This document shows positions 36,056 to 45,368 of a stretch of DNA of 64,000 nucleotides, piece after piece. The position numbers and the translations under genes were made by a program. Below the pieces are notes generated by a model. That model was not told where the DNA came from, did not search any database, and saw nothing but the letters and a program-made list of their open reading frames with translations. The first letter of the stretch is position 1. Each line of letters starts with the position of its first letter. This DNA comes from an uncultured Sulfurimonas sp. GTDB taxonomy: Bacteria; Campylobacterota; Campylobacteria; Campylobacterales; Sulfurimonadaceae. The stretch covers positions 1,005,781-1,069,780 of the forward strand of contig NZ_OY759725.1 in assembly GCF_963662755.1 (NCBI RefSeq), read 5' to 3'.

Positions 36056-37959
36056 TACTGATTTCTTTTACTTGCAATTCTTATGTAAATATGCAAGATT
36101 TCTATAGCAGCTGGAGTTATTCCACTTATTTGCATCGCTGCTTGTAATGTTGGAGGATTAAAAGCTTCTAGTTTTTCTACTATCTCTCTAGATAATCCAC
36201 TTACAGATTTAAAATCAAAACCTTCTGGAATAGCTATTTTAAGATACTTTTTCATACGTTGTATTTCTTGGCTTTGTTTATCTATATAGCGAGCGTATTT
36301 TCCCTCTACTAAAATCTCTTCTTTTATATACTCATCATACTTATCTAACTCTGGCATTAGCTTTATCATCTTATCTATATCAAAAGTTTTTCTAGCTACT
36401 AACTGTTGAGCTGTTGAAGTGTCTTTTATGGGAACTTCATCCATTGCATCTAAAAATGCTATAAACTCTTTGTTTGGAGTAAATTTAGTCTCTTCAAGAA
36501 GTTTAGCACCCTCTTTTATCTGTTTGTCTTTTACTTTTACAGCCTCATAAAACTCATCACTTAAAAGTCCGAGTTCATGACCATAATGACTAAGTCTAGT
36601 ATCTGCTGATTCTTCACGTAAAAGAAGTCTATATTCTGCACGAGAAGTAAACATACGGTAAGGTTCATTTGTACCTTTTGTAACTAAGTCATCTATTAAA
36701 ACACCTATATATGCTTCATCTCGTCTAAGAACTAATGGCTCTTTGTTTTGCAAAGACAGAGATGCATTTATGCCAGCCATAAGACCTTGGGCTGCTGCTT
36801 CTTCATAACCTGTAGTTCCATTAATCTGTCCAGCTAAATAGAGTCCATTTATTTTTTTAGTCTCAAGAGAGTGGCGAAGTTCACGAGGATCAACAAAGTC
36901 ATACTCTATGGCATATCCATAACGAACTATTTTCGCATTTTCCATCCCTTTTACAGAGTGAATCATTTGACGTTGAACTTCTGGCGGTAAAGATGTGCTT
37001 AAACCATTGATATAACACTCAGTATTGTCCATAGTTTGTGGTTCTATAAAAAGATGATGTCTATCTTTATCGGCAAATTTACTTACCTTATCTTCTATAC
37101 TTGGACAGTATCTAGGACTTTTACCTGCAATTTGTCCTGTAAAAAGCGGTGCTCTATAAAAGTTTGATGAGATAATATCATGCGTTTTTTCATTTGTATA
37201 AGCTATAAAACAAGGTAATTGCTTCTTTGTTTGTCTAAAGATTTTTCTATTTGTACGAAAACTAAAAGGATTAGGAAGCTCATCTCCACCCTGCTCTTCC
37301 ATAACTGAAAAATCTATACTTGTACTATCAACCCTTGCACAAGTACCTGTTTTAAGACGAGCTATATTTAGATGAGCATCATTTTTTAGTGAAGCACTTA
37401 AGCCTTCGCTTCTCTCTTCTCCATAACGCCCACCTTTTTTTTGAATCTCTCCGACATGAATGATTCCATTTAAAAAAGTTCCAGAAGTTACGATAACTCT
37501 TTTTGCCTTGTACTCATTTAAAAGATCAGTTTTAACACCTACGACCTTTTGTGGGACTAAAGTCTCACTTCCTATGTCTTCAAATATCAGACTCTCTGCC
37601 ATCTCTTGAACTAAATCTAGATTTGGAGTATTTAAAACTACATTTCTAGCAATAATACGATACTTATCCATATCTATTTGAGCACGACTTCCGCGGACTG
37701 CTGGACCTTTGGTTTGGTTTAGGATGCGAAACTGTATTCCTGCTTCGTCTGTTATAAGACCCATCTCTCCACCAAGTGCATCTATCTCACGAACTAGATG
37801 CCCTTTGGCTAAACCACCAATTGCAGGGTTACAACTTGTAGCACCAACATTTTCTGCAAGCATAGAAATCAAAAGTGTTTTATTGCCTATTCTAGCAGAT
37901 GCCAAAGAAGCTTCTATCCCAGCATGTCCACCACCTACTACTATTACATCATAATTCAT
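36055..37959 (-). CDS. mnmG: tRNA uridine-5-carboxymethylaminomethyl modification enzyme MnmG
   Basis: With MnmE this FAD enzyme installs the cmnm5 group on wobble uridine 34. The 634-residue protein begins with the dinucleotide-binding motif ([12 protein letters not shown]), then [12 protein letters not shown], the FAD-binding and helical C-terminal domain with [21 protein letters not shown]. It is full length. mnmD at 39737, which processes the same modification, lies a few genes away but not in the same unit. Confidence 0.97.
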   Translation of the reverse strand: MNYDVIVVGGGHAGIEASLASARIGNKTLLISMLAENVGATSCNPAIGGLAKGHLVREIDALGGEMGLITDEAGIQFRILNQTKGPAVRGSRAQIDMDKYRIIARNVVLNTPNLDLVQEMAESLIFEDIGSETLVPQKVVGVKTDLLNEYKAKRVIVTSGTFLNGIIHVGEIQKKGGRYGEERSEGLSASLKNDAHLNIARLKTGTCARVDSTSIDFSVMEEQGGDELPNPFSFRTNRKIFRQTKKQLPCFIAYTNEKTHDIISSNFYRAPLFTGQIAGKSPRYCPSIEDKVSKFADKDRHHLFIEPQTMDNTECYINGLSTSLPPEVQRQMIHSVKGMENAKIVRYGYAIEYDFVDPRELRHSLETKKINGLYLAGQINGTTGYEEAAAQGLMAGINASLSLQNKEPLVLRRDEAYIGVLIDDLVTKGTNEPYRMFTSRAEYRLLLREESADTRLSHYGHELGLLSDEFYEAVKVKDKQIKEGAKLLEETKFTPNKEFIAFLDAMDEVPIKDTSTAQQLVARKTFDIDKMIKLMPELDKYDEYIKEEILVEGKYARYIDKQSQEIQRMKKYLKIAIPEGFDFKSVSGLSREIVEKLEAFNPPTLQAAMQISGITPAAIEILHIYIRIASKRNQ

Positions 37960-38002
37960 ATATTTGTCCCTAATATTTATACTTTTTGTAAAGTTAAAAC
38001 TT

Positions 38003-38040
38003 TACTCAATCACTAAAACTTCGCCTTTAACGAAAGAAAA
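38003..38040. repeat. Dispersed intergenic repeat, copy 2
   Basis: Same sequence as at 18530-18567 in about 31 of 37 positions, beginning TACTCAATCACTAAA and ending CGAAAGAAAA. It lies in the 160-bp gap between divergent mnmG and the small plus-strand gene at 38122. Confidence 0.55.
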
Positions 38041-38121
38041 AATTATTTTAATTTAGCGAAATTTTATCATTTTTAAGTATCATTTGCATAGTTTATATAG
38101 AATAACTTGAGGTTTTTCAAA

Positions 38122-38325
38122 ATGAGTAAAGATACAAAAAATTTATTTAAAGATTATGTTCCGGAAGTTCTTGAGTTTGATGAAGAGATTGATGGAAGTG
38201 ATGAACACAAACACAGACAAGAACACTTAAGTACAAAAGAGGAACTTTTAAAAGAGATTACTCAAAAAAAATCAAATAAAAGAAGCTATAGACAGCCTAT
38301 ACGCACTGAAAATGAGAAAGAATGA
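38122..38325 (+). CDS. Small acidic uncharacterised protein
   Basis: A 67-residue product beginning MSKDTKNLFKDY. The ATG at 38122 is preferred over the upstream TTG at 38107, which itself forms part of a TTGAGG ribosome-binding site. Charged throughout, with acidic N-terminal and basic C-terminal halves and no membrane helix. It is not recognised. Its stop overlaps the ATG of the Sel1 gene (ATGA), so the two are coupled. Confidence 0.65.
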   Translation: MSKDTKNLFKDYVPEVLEFDEEIDGSDEHKHRQEHLSTKEELLKEITQKKSNKRSYRQPIRTENEKE

Positions 38326-39008
38326 TAAAAAAAGCACACGAAGCTTATAATAGTGGTGATTTCAAAAAAGCACTTGAACTTTACACACAGTTAGCATCTA
38401 AGCAAGATGCAGATGCCTTAACCTCTTTGGGTTTTATGTATCAAAATGCTCAAGGTTGCCAAAAAGATGATAAAAAAGCCCTAGAGTATTATGAAAAAGC
38501 AGCTGAGTTAAAACAACCTTATGCTCTTTTTAATTTGGGTATTTTATATATGAATGGTTTATGCGGAGTTGAGCATGACCAATTTAAAGCACATGAACTT
38601 CACATGGAGGCTGCAACGAGGGAAGTTCCTCCTGCAATGTATGAAGTAGCACTTATGTTAGAGAGAGGGCTTGGATGTTTACAAAATTACTCCGAAGCTG
38701 CTTTTTGGTATGAAGAGGGAGCAAAAAGAGGTCACTTAGAGAGTTTTAATAACCTTGGTGTTCTTTATAAAGATGGACATGGAGTAGTTCAGGATGAAGC
38801 TAGATGCTTTATCTGTTTTTCTCGTGCAGCTGAGGGTGGACTTGCACAAGGTCTTTACAATTTAGGTCAATTATATGATCAAGGTTTTGGATGCGAACAA
38901 GATCACGATAAGGCACTTGATTTATGCAGAAAAGCTGCCTATAAAGGGCATGTAAAAGCTAAAGAAATCATTAAAGACTTGCAAGAAAATGGAAAAATAG
39001 TTTTCTAG
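38322..39008 (+). CDS. Sel1-repeat (TPR-like) protein
   Basis: A 228-residue protein built of about five to six Sel1 repeats (for example ALTSLGFMYQNAQGCQKDDKKAL, split here as ALTSLGFMYQ then QGCQKDD). No signal peptide is evident, so it is probably cytoplasmic and acts as a protein-binding scaffold. Paired cysteines in the repeats recall the cysteine-rich Sel1 proteins of Helicobacter, which are exported; this one lacks the signal. It is coupled to the small gene before it and followed by a repeat element and ribE. Confidence 0.82.
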   Translation: MIKKAHEAYNSGDFKKALELYTQLASKQDADALTSLGFMYQNAQGCQKDDKKALEYYEKAAELKQPYALFNLGILYMNGLCGVEHDQFKAHELHMEAATREVPPAMYEVALMLERGLGCLQNYSEAAFWYEEGAKRGHLESFNNLGVLYKDGHGVVQDEARCFICFSRAAEGGLAQGLYNLGQLYDQGFGCEQDHDKALDLCRKAAYKGHVKAKEIIKDLQENGKIVF

Positions 39009-39021
39009 TTCCCACTTTTCT

Positions 39022-39088
39022 AGTTCCACCTCTCCCGAGGTGGAACTTAAGTTTACTATTGGCATTCCACCTTGGGAAAGGTGGAACG
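39022..39088. repeat. Composite palindromic repeat, locus 3 (Sel1-ribE gap)
   Basis: A perfect 11-bp stem AGTTCCACCTC / GAGGTGGAACT with TCCC loop (39022-39047) and a 9-bp stem TTCCACCTT / AAGGTGGAA with GGGA loop (39065-39086), ending GGAACGAG. It matches the two-hairpin plan of the other loci and sits between co-directional genes. Confidence 0.8.
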
Positions 39089-39119
39089 AGAGAAAAGTAA
39101 TATAAATTAAAGGACACAC

Positions 39120-39740
39120 TTGTTTACAGGTTTAATACGAGAAATAGCAACAGTAAAAAGCTTCTCTGGAAGTGAGCTAAGCATAAAATCAAAATACAAA
39201 GCAAAACTTGGTGATTCCATAGCTATAAATGGTGCTTGTTTAAGTGTTGTTAAAACTACAAATGACGGTTTTAGCGTAGAGCTGTCACCTGAGTCTCAAA
39301 AACTTCTTGCTATTGAAAATTATAAAAATGAGGTTCATATTGAACCTGCTATGATGATGGGTGATAGATTTGAAGGTCATATTGTTCAAGGTCACATAGA
39401 TGCTATTGGAACCATTAAAGAGATTAAAAACAGTGGTAATTCTTATGATGTTTTTGTAGAAATAGATAAAAAATTTATTCCATATATAGTTCCAAAAGGT
39501 TCTATAACTATAGACGGTGTAAGTTTAACCGTAAATGATGTAAATAGTGATAACTTTAGACTAACTATTATCCCTATTACCATGAGAGAGACACTTTTTA
39601 AAAGCTACAAAAAAGGCTCAAGAGTTAATGTTGAGACCGATATGTTTGCAAGATATGTATCTCACATAATCTCTCATCAATCAAAAAACACTCATAATAT
39701 AACTTGGGATGAAATCGATTCTATCTCAGCTAGATACTAA
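39120..39740 (+). CDS. ribE: Riboflavin synthase alpha subunit, TTG start
   Basis: Makes riboflavin from two molecules of 6,7-dimethyl-8-ribityllumazine. The 206-residue protein has two lumazine-binding repeats; the family start MFTGLI requires the TTG at 39120, which has AAAGGA before it. GDSIAINGACLSV and GSITIDGVSLTVNDV mark the two repeats. Length is normal. It converges with mnmD, sharing only a few bases at the ends. Confidence 0.95.
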   Translation: MFTGLIREIATVKSFSGSELSIKSKYKAKLGDSIAINGACLSVVKTTNDGFSVELSPESQKLLAIENYKNEVHIEPAMMMGDRFEGHIVQGHIDAIGTIKEIKNSGNSYDVFVEIDKKFIPYIVPKGSITIDGVSLTVNDVNSDNFRLTIIPITMRETLFKSYKKGSRVNVETDMFARYVSHIISHQSKNTHNITWDEIDSISARY

Positions 39741-40507
39741 TCTCTTAAAGGTTGAGCATCTATATTGCAAGATATTTTATGCTCCATATCTACTTGTGTA
39801 AAATCTTCTAGCATCTCACTAGATGCTAAAGTTGCGTCTCGGATGCCTTGCATAGAATTTATGTAGATATAAAAAGCATTTTTATAAAGAGCTAGTCTAG
39901 TCGCTAATGCAATAGAGTAAGTAGTTATAACTCCATCTTTTTTCATAGCATTTTTTATATCTGCAAAATATTCTTGTGTCCAAAGTTTAGGGTTTGAACT
40001 TGGAGAAAATGCATCTTGATATACTATGTCAAACTTATCTTTAAAAGTTCTAATATACTCTCTTGCATCTCCTAAAAATATCTCAATGTAAAAATTATCA
40101 TCAATATAAATATTTTTCTCTGATAACTCTAAGATAATAGCCTTAAACTCATCAAACTCTTTTGGATAAGTAAAGTTTTTTAGCGAAGAAACTAAAGAAG
40201 CATCTAACTCTGGAGAGTATATATTTACCTTAGTTTTAAGAGAGTTTTTTTTATGATGATACAGTGTAGATAAAGTGTTAAAACCTAAACCATAACAGAT
40301 ATCTAAGATATTTATCTCATCTTGGTTTTGCTTTATTTTAAAGGCTGGCACAATATGCTTTAAAAGTGACTCTTTTAAAGCACCATCTTTTGTAGAGTGA
40401 TAATGTTCATCATACTCTTTTGAATAAGCACTAAACGAACCATCATCACTAAGCGTCATAGTGTGGAGATTGTCATTAAACAAATGCACTAGAGACCATT
40501 TCCCCAC
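39737..40507 (-). CDS. mnmD: MnmD-type tRNA (mnm5s2U34) methyltransferase
   Basis: A stand-alone methyltransferase domain equal to the N-terminal half of MnmC, which uses SAM to finish mnm5s2U at the tRNA wobble position. The family signature is the SAYSKEYDEHYHSTKDGA segment (about 26-43); LDICYGLGFNTLS is the SAM motif and YQDAFSPSSNP the catalytic region. The FAD domain of MnmC is absent. The GTG at 40507 gives 256 residues; a GTG at 40489 that overlaps the preceding stop (TAGTG) is an alternative start. It is last in the luxS operon. Confidence 0.88.
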   Translation of the reverse strand: MGKWSLVHLFNDNLHTMTLSDDGSFSAYSKEYDEHYHSTKDGALKESLLKHIVPAFKIKQNQDEINILDICYGLGFNTLSTLYHHKKNSLKTKVNIYSPELDASLVSSLKNFTYPKEFDEFKAIILELSEKNIYIDDNFYIEIFLGDAREYIRTFKDKFDIVYQDAFSPSSNPKLWTQEYFADIKNAMKKDGVITTYSIALATRLALYKNAFYIYINSMQGIRDATLASSEMLEDFTQVDMEHKISCNIDAQPLRD

Positions 40508-40935
40508 ATATGCATCTTTTTTGCCATAACTAAGTCATAGCCTTCTACTATATCTATCTCATTTGGAGAACGAAATTCAAATTCTTCTAAAGTTGCTTTC
40601 ATGTTTTGTATATTTAACATACCTTTTTTTTCCATAATGATTACATGAGCACTATTTGCAAGAGTTGTGTATATTAATTTTAAAATCATTGCTTTGTTTT
40701 CATGCTTATGAAATACATCTTTTACAATAACCATATCATTATCTCTTGCTAAGGCGCGAAATGCTTGAGAAAAACTTAAATTTTCTTCATTATAAAGGGC
40801 GATTTTAAACTCCCCATCCACTCCATCAACAATAGACTTCAACAAACTTGTGACTTCATCTTCTTCCTGGCAAATTTGAAGATAATGATTTCCAGGAAGA
40901 GGATTAAAAAGTTTTGCAAATCTATCTAAATTCAT
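40489..40935 (-). CDS. Uncharacterised protein in the luxS operon
   Basis: A 148-residue cytoplasmic protein that I do not recognise. It has a short N-terminal DRFAKLFNPLPGNHYLQI segment and an alternating beta/alpha pattern with VIIMEKKG and YDLVMAKK strands, which could be a small Rossmann-like fold; it lacks a visible SAM-binding glycine loop. It overlaps or abuts mnmD and starts one base after the previous gene ends. Its constant company suggests a common transcript with luxS. Confidence 0.7.
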   Translation of the reverse strand: MNLDRFAKLFNPLPGNHYLQICQEEDEVTSLLKSIVDGVDGEFKIALYNEENLSFSQAFRALARDNDMVIVKDVFHKHENKAMILKLIYTTLANSAHVIIMEKKGMLNIQNMKATLEEFEFRSPNEIDIVEGYDLVMAKKMHMWGNGL

Positions 40936-40936
40936 C

Positions 40937-41239
40937 TTAATACGCTAGTTCGTGCAGTTCTTTAAATAGATAAGCTTCTACAATATCATCTATGCATCTT
41001 TGAGTATGTGCAACTAAGACCATCATATTTTGCTCCATAAATGGCCAAACATATTCATTGTCATTAGCTACAACCACACATTCACTTAGATGCTTGAAAC
41101 TATCTTTATCTTTGGAGTGATTAACTTCTATAAGCTGACCATCTTCAATTAAAAGTTGTGTCCATATTTTGACATCTTCTAGTTTTGTTAGAGATGACTC
41201 TTGAACTTCATCACTATCCATTGGTAACAATATATACAT
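40937..41239 (-). CDS. Small uncharacterised protein next to luxS
   Basis: A 100-residue protein of unknown function. The opening MYILLPMDSDEV and the general strand pattern faintly recall NifX/NifB-type dinitrogenase cofactor domains, but the match is too weak to name. It starts directly after the luxS stop and ends one base before the next start, so it is tightly embedded in this operon. Confidence 0.65.
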   Translation of the reverse strand: MYILLPMDSDEVQESSLTKLEDVKIWTQLLIEDGQLIEVNHSKDKDSFKHLSECVVVANDNEYVWPFMEQNMMVLVAHTQRCIDDIVEAYLFKELHELAY

Positions 41240-41746
41240 TTAGTCTTCTACTTTTGACATATCCAAAGTTAAAGCTTCATTATTCATAATATCAATATCT
41301 TTACGAAGCACATTTGTTGCTATCTCTTTAGCATCTGCTAATGAGTGCATTTTGTATGTTCCACATTGATAAATATTTAACTCTGGTATATCTTTTTGTT
41401 CTTTTACTTCTAAAATATCTCTCATAGAAGCTTCCCAAGCTTTAGCTACTAACTCTTCTTCAGGTTTTCCTAAAACACTCATATAAAAACCTGTTCTACA
41501 ACCCATTGGCGATATATCGATAATCTCAGTAGTATCTGAATTTAAATGATCTCTCATGAAGCCTGCAAAGAGATGCTCTAAAGTATGAATGCCCTCTGAT
41601 GATAAAATATCTTCATTTGGTTTTACAAAGCGTAAATCAAAAACTGTAATATCGTCTCCTGATGGAGTTTTCATCCCTTTAGCTTTACGAACCGCAGGGG
41701 CAGGCATGATTGTGTGGTCTACTGTAAATGAGTCTAATAATGGCAT
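41240..41746 (-). CDS. luxS: S-ribosylhomocysteine lyase
   Basis: Cleaves S-ribosylhomocysteine to homocysteine and DPD, the autoinducer-2 precursor, as part of the activated methyl cycle. The metal ligands are H54, H58 (HTLEH) and C128 (YQCGT); E57 and C83 (GCRTGFY) are catalytic. Length 168 is normal. AAGGA precedes the start. It heads an operon with two unknown genes and mnmD. Confidence 0.97.
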   Translation of the reverse strand: MPLLDSFTVDHTIMPAPAVRKAKGMKTPSGDDITVFDLRFVKPNEDILSSEGIHTLEHLFAGFMRDHLNSDTTEIIDISPMGCRTGFYMSVLGKPEEELVAKAWEASMRDILEVKEQKDIPELNIYQCGTYKMHSLADAKEIATNVLRKDIDIMNNEALTLDMSKVED

Positions 41747-42097
41747 AATTTATATTTCCTTAATTTTATTTTATAAAATGAAGGAAACCCTTCATCTAAT
41801 TTGTAACGGTTACGGAAGTAATTCCGTAACCTACGCTAACGCTAAGTTTTGCTCAGCGCAAGGCTCTCGGCACTTGTGCCTCTTTATATTTTGGTGACAC
41901 TATTTTATCGTGTTTTGATTTATGTTTGTTGAAATATTGAAGTTATGCATGTATTACCAAGTGAAACTTGGGAACAAGAAAGTAAGGAATCTAAAAAGTT
42001 TTAGATTTTATGCAGATTGTGCCAAACTCTAACTAAGGCTAGGCTAATAGCCTGCCGTGTTGGAGTTTGGTGCAAGATGTGTGAAAGCTAGAATCTT
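41747..42097. other. Structured 351-bp intergenic region, no gene found
   Basis: Between porB and luxS no convincing coding frame exists. It holds the perfect 10-bp hairpin GGTTACGGAA / TTCCGTAACC (41808-41831), the hairpin GGCAC-TT-GTGCC (41869-41880), the palindrome AATCTAAAA / TTTTAGATT (41988-42007), and a 13-bp stem with two G-T pairs enclosing a further branched stem (42017-42075). A terminator for porB and a leader for luxS must both fit here. Confidence 0.6.
42017..42075 (-). terminator. Long hairpin after porB, possible terminator or small RNA
   Basis: TTGTGCCAAACTC (42017-42029) pairs with GAGTTTGGTGCAA (42063-42075) over 13 bp including two G-T pairs. The loop holds a GGCT/AGCC stem (42042-42052) continued by GGC/GCC after a bulge. 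On the minus strand a T5 run follows about 20 bases beyond the stem, farther than in a standard terminator. Confidence 0.45.
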
Positions 42098-43054
42098 TTA
42101 AACTCTTGCTTCTTCGCGGCGTTGTAGATACACCCAGTTTTCATCTACTCTCTCTTGCCACTCTTTAATTAAGTGTTTATACTCATCTTTAAATAAGTGC
42201 TTAAAACGTCCTTGTGCAGCTAAATAATCTTCAACTGGTACAATATTTTTAGGACGGTAAGTAATATTTAACTCTCTACCATCAATAATTTCATACAATG
42301 GGAAAACTAAAGAATCAGTTGATAAATCAGCTAAGTGCATAGTGTCTTTAGGGTCAAATTTCCACTCAGTAGTACATGGAGATACTGCATTTATAAATAC
42401 AGGACCTTCAACTGCCATACCGTGTTGGATTTTTTTAACCATATCTTTCCACTTGTTTGGAGAAACTTGTGCCGAATATGGAATATGATGAGATGCCATA
42501 ATAGAAACCATATCTTTTTTGTTTTTCTTCTCACCATAACTCACGCGACCTGCTGGAGCAGTAGTTGTGCTTGAACCAATTGGTGTTGAAGATGATCTTT
42601 GTCCACCAGTGTTTGCATATACTTCATTGTCAAGAACAACGTGCATCATGTTATGTCCACGTTCCATACAACCAGAAATCCACTGAAAACCAATATCGTA
42701 AGATGCACCATCACCTGCAAAAGATACAAATTTTGGATTACGATCAGGTTGTTTTAGACGACCTTTTCTCTTAAGTGCTTTATACATTGCTTCAGCACCT
42801 GATACAGCAGTAGATCCATTTTCAAAACCGATATGAATCCAAGAAGCATCCCATGAAGTATATGGATAAACAGCTGTACATACTTCAAGACATCCTGTAG
42901 ATGCTGAAAGTATTAAGTCATCATTCGTAGCATTAAGTACTTCACGAACAATAATAGAGTGCGCACAACCTGGACATAAAAGGTTTGCACCTTCAAAACG
43001 GTCAGCTGATGTTGAGAACTCTTTTAAGTTTTTTATTTTTTTCATTTCACTCAC
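42098..43054 (-). CDS. porB: Pyruvate:ferredoxin oxidoreductase beta subunit
   Basis: Beta chain of the four-subunit pyruvate:ferredoxin oxidoreductase, carrying thiamine diphosphate. The 318-residue protein has LLCPGCAHSIIVRE (cluster cysteines), the GDGASYDIGFQWI thiamine motif and DNEVYANTGGQRSSSTP. It lies 9 bp after porA. Together the complex links pyruvate and acetyl-CoA with ferredoxin and works in both directions, including in the reductive TCA cycle. Confidence 0.96.
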   Translation of the reverse strand: MSEMKKIKNLKEFSTSADRFEGANLLCPGCAHSIIVREVLNATNDDLILSASTGCLEVCTAVYPYTSWDASWIHIGFENGSTAVSGAEAMYKALKRKGRLKQPDRNPKFVSFAGDGASYDIGFQWISGCMERGHNMMHVVLDNEVYANTGGQRSSSTPIGSSTTTAPAGRVSYGEKKNKKDMVSIMASHHIPYSAQVSPNKWKDMVKKIQHGMAVEGPVFINAVSPCTTEWKFDPKDTMHLADLSTDSLVFPLYEIIDGRELNITYRPKNIVPVEDYLAAQGRFKHLFKDEYKHLIKEWQERVDENWVYLQRREEARV

Positions 43055-43063
43055 AGTATTCTC

Positions 43064-44287
43064 CTATAAATATGATAGTTTCGGTCCGCGAACACCGATA
43101 AATTGTTGTAATGGAGTTGTAATTTTACCAGCATCAACATTTGCTTGAAGCTCAGTAAAGAGTTCTACTAAATGTGCTTTAGTTAAGTCACGCCCACCAA
43201 GACCATAAATTTTTCCACATAGCATAGGACGTTTTTCTAAGTTAAACATACAACCTGCCATTTCATTAAACAACATACCAACTGTTCCACCAGGAGCAGA
43301 ACGGTCAAGAGTTGCGATAGCTTTTATATCTTTTAGAGCTTCTTGAACTTGGAAGAATGGGAATGGACGAATAACACGAATACCAACCACACCAGCTTTA
43401 ATTCCTTTTGCTCTCATTTCAGTTGCAACTTCACGAGCAGTTTCAACTGAAGTACCCATACAAACTACAGCTACGTCCGCATCTTCTATATCGTACTTTT
43501 CTACAAGATTGTATCTACGACCTGTAAGTTTTTCAAAGTCATCAAATGCTGCTTCTATTTTAGGTATTACTTTAGTCATAAGGTCATTATGTTGACGAGC
43601 TTTATGCTCAAAGTGCCAATCTTCTTCTGTTTGAACACCATGAGTTACTGGATGCTCAAAGTCAAGCATATCGTTCATCGGTTTATAATCACCCACAAAA
43701 CTATAAGCTACATCATCACTCATAGTTGTAACACCTTGAGCTGTATGAGAAGTCATAAATCCATCTTGGTGAACCATTGCTGGAAGTCTAACATCATGAT
43801 CTTCTGAAACTTTAAATGCTATAAAGTTTAAGTCATAAGCATTTTGAGGACAATAAGCATCAAACTGAATCCAACCGCTATCACGACCAAGATACATATC
43901 AGAGTGATCTCCATTAACATTAAGCGGAGCAGCTAGTGCACGGTTTACAACATTTAAAACAATTGGTAAACGCATACCAGAAGCTTGGTAAAGAGTCTCT
44001 ACCATCAGAGCAAAACCTTGAGAAGATGTAGCAGTTGCAACACGACCACCTGCAGCAGCAGCACCGATACAGCCAGACATTGCAGCGTGCTCAGACTCAA
44101 CCATTACAAATTCACCCTCAACATAGTTATCTGCTAAGAATTTTGCATAACCTTCAACAATCGGAGTTGATGGAGTAATTGGATATGCAGCAACAACATC
44201 AATTTGACACTGTCTCAAAGCTTGAGCAGCTGCAAAGTTACCATCCCATACTTCAATATCTCTTAATTCCATTTTATCAAATGCCAT
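43064..44287 (-). CDS. porA: Pyruvate:ferredoxin oxidoreductase alpha subunit
   Basis: Alpha chain with the pyruvate/thiamine interaction domain. The 407-residue protein starts near AAQALRQCQIDVVAAYPITPSTP and holds EFVMVESEHAAMSGCIGA, TATSSQGFALMVE and the C-terminal KAIATLDRSAPGG. Order in the operon is porC, porD, porA, porB, typical of the phylum. Only two bases separate it from porD. Confidence 0.96.
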   Translation of the reverse strand: MAFDKMELRDIEVWDGNFAAAQALRQCQIDVVAAYPITPSTPIVEGYAKFLADNYVEGEFVMVESEHAAMSGCIGAAAAGGRVATATSSQGFALMVETLYQASGMRLPIVLNVVNRALAAPLNVNGDHSDMYLGRDSGWIQFDAYCPQNAYDLNFIAFKVSEDHDVRLPAMVHQDGFMTSHTAQGVTTMSDDVAYSFVGDYKPMNDMLDFEHPVTHGVQTEEDWHFEHKARQHNDLMTKVIPKIEAAFDDFEKLTGRRYNLVEKYDIEDADVAVVCMGTSVETAREVATEMRAKGIKAGVVGIRVIRPFPFFQVQEALKDIKAIATLDRSAPGGTVGMLFNEMAGCMFNLEKRPMLCGKIYGLGGRDLTKAHLVELFTELQANVDAGKITTPLQQFIGVRGPKLSYL

Positions 44288-44289
44288 TA

Positions 44290-44685
44290 CTATTTCTCCT
44301 CATCTTTTGCAGGCCATGATGCTATCTCTGCCTCTTCTTCTGCTTGTTCTGGGAACATTAAAAGTGATTTAGGGTTTGTAGGACAAACTTCAACACAAAT
44401 TCCACAACCTTTACAGTGATCCATATCTATACCAATCATTTTTTTATCTCTAGAAATAATAGATACATCTGGACAATAAATCCAACAAAACTGACAATCA
44501 ATACAATAGTCTTTATTGAATACTGGTTTAATCAGTCTCCAATCCGCCACACTAGCCGTATATGAGCTGTTTGGAGAATATGCACGATCTACTTGTGCAG
44601 TTCCTGCTATATCGTCTATTGAACCATCAAATGAGCGAAGCATAGCTCCAATTTCGAATTCATCCCATCCTTTGTTTGCCATCAT
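44290..44685 (-). CDS. porD: Pyruvate:ferredoxin oxidoreductase delta subunit
   Basis: The 131-residue ferredoxin-like delta subunit binds two 4Fe-4S clusters: CIDCQFCWIYCPD and CKGCGICVEVCP. It collects electrons from the alpha/beta catalytic core. The N-terminal 55 residues are an extra segment before the ferredoxin fold. The ATG at 44685 is preceded by AAGGAG; a second ATG follows immediately. Confidence 0.95.
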   Translation of the reverse strand: MMANKGWDEFEIGAMLRSFDGSIDDIAGTAQVDRAYSPNSSYTASVADWRLIKPVFNKDYCIDCQFCWIYCPDVSIISRDKKMIGIDMDHCKGCGICVEVCPTNPKSLLMFPEQAEEEAEIASWPAKDEEK

Positions 44686-44692
44686 AAGCTCC

Positions 44693-45250
44693 TTATTTCA
44701 CTTCATCAAAAGCACGTTGAATTGCAATCATATTTGCATCAACGACCTTCTGTGGTAGTTTTTTGAGAATTCTTTTCATACTATCTTTAAAAAACTCTAT
44801 ATCATACATTTCAGAAACTTTCATAAATGCACCAAGCATTGGTGTATTTGGAATAGGACGACCAATAGTTTCATTAGCGATTGTGATACAATCAACAGTA
44901 TAAACTTTTTTACCTTCTAGTTTCGGTTGAGCTTTTATAAGTTCTTCCTTGCTTAGGTGAGTAGTAATAATATATTTTGTATTATCTTTATGATTAATAG
45001 TAACATCACTTGTATATACTAACGCAGGATCTATTACAAAAACAAAATCTGGTTCCATATACTTTTCATGATTCATAATCACTGCATCGTCAACACGATT
45101 GTACGCTGTCATTGCAGCTCCACGCTTAGCAGATCCATAAAATGCAAACGCTTGTACATGCTTACCAGTTGTAGATATAACATCTGCTAAACCTTTTGCT
45201 CCAGTAACAGCCCCCTGACCAGCACGACTATGCCATCTAATTTCTAGCAT
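44693..45250 (-). CDS. porC: Pyruvate:ferredoxin oxidoreductase gamma subunit
   Basis: First gene of the por operon. The 185-residue gamma chain starts LEIRWHSRAGQGAVTGAKG, the typical coenzyme-A-binding domain of 2-oxoacid oxidoreductases, and continues with GPxxRGG-like GSAKRGAAMTAYNR. AAGGAG precedes the ATG. The 118 bp before it, up to the HAD gene, should hold the operon promoter. Confidence 0.95.
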   Translation of the reverse strand: MLEIRWHSRAGQGAVTGAKGLADVISTTGKHVQAFAFYGSAKRGAAMTAYNRVDDAVIMNHEKYMEPDFVFVIDPALVYTSDVTINHKDNTKYIITTHLSKEELIKAQPKLEGKKVYTVDCITIANETIGRPIPNTPMLGAFMKVSEMYDIEFFKDSMKRILKKLPQKVVDANMIAIQRAFDEVK

Positions 45251-45368
45251 AAATTCTCCTTCTTTTCAATACATAAGAATCTTCAGTTCTAAGTTAATGT
45301 ATTTTAGGGAAGTTGCTCTTAAATGTAGCTTGAAATAATCTACTTTGTTGCTAAGTAACGAAAATTTC

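Noticed and set aside
41589-41897. Plus-strand frame across luxS and the following gap
   Set aside because: It mostly mirrors luxS and has no ribosome-binding site; it shows no recognisable protein features.
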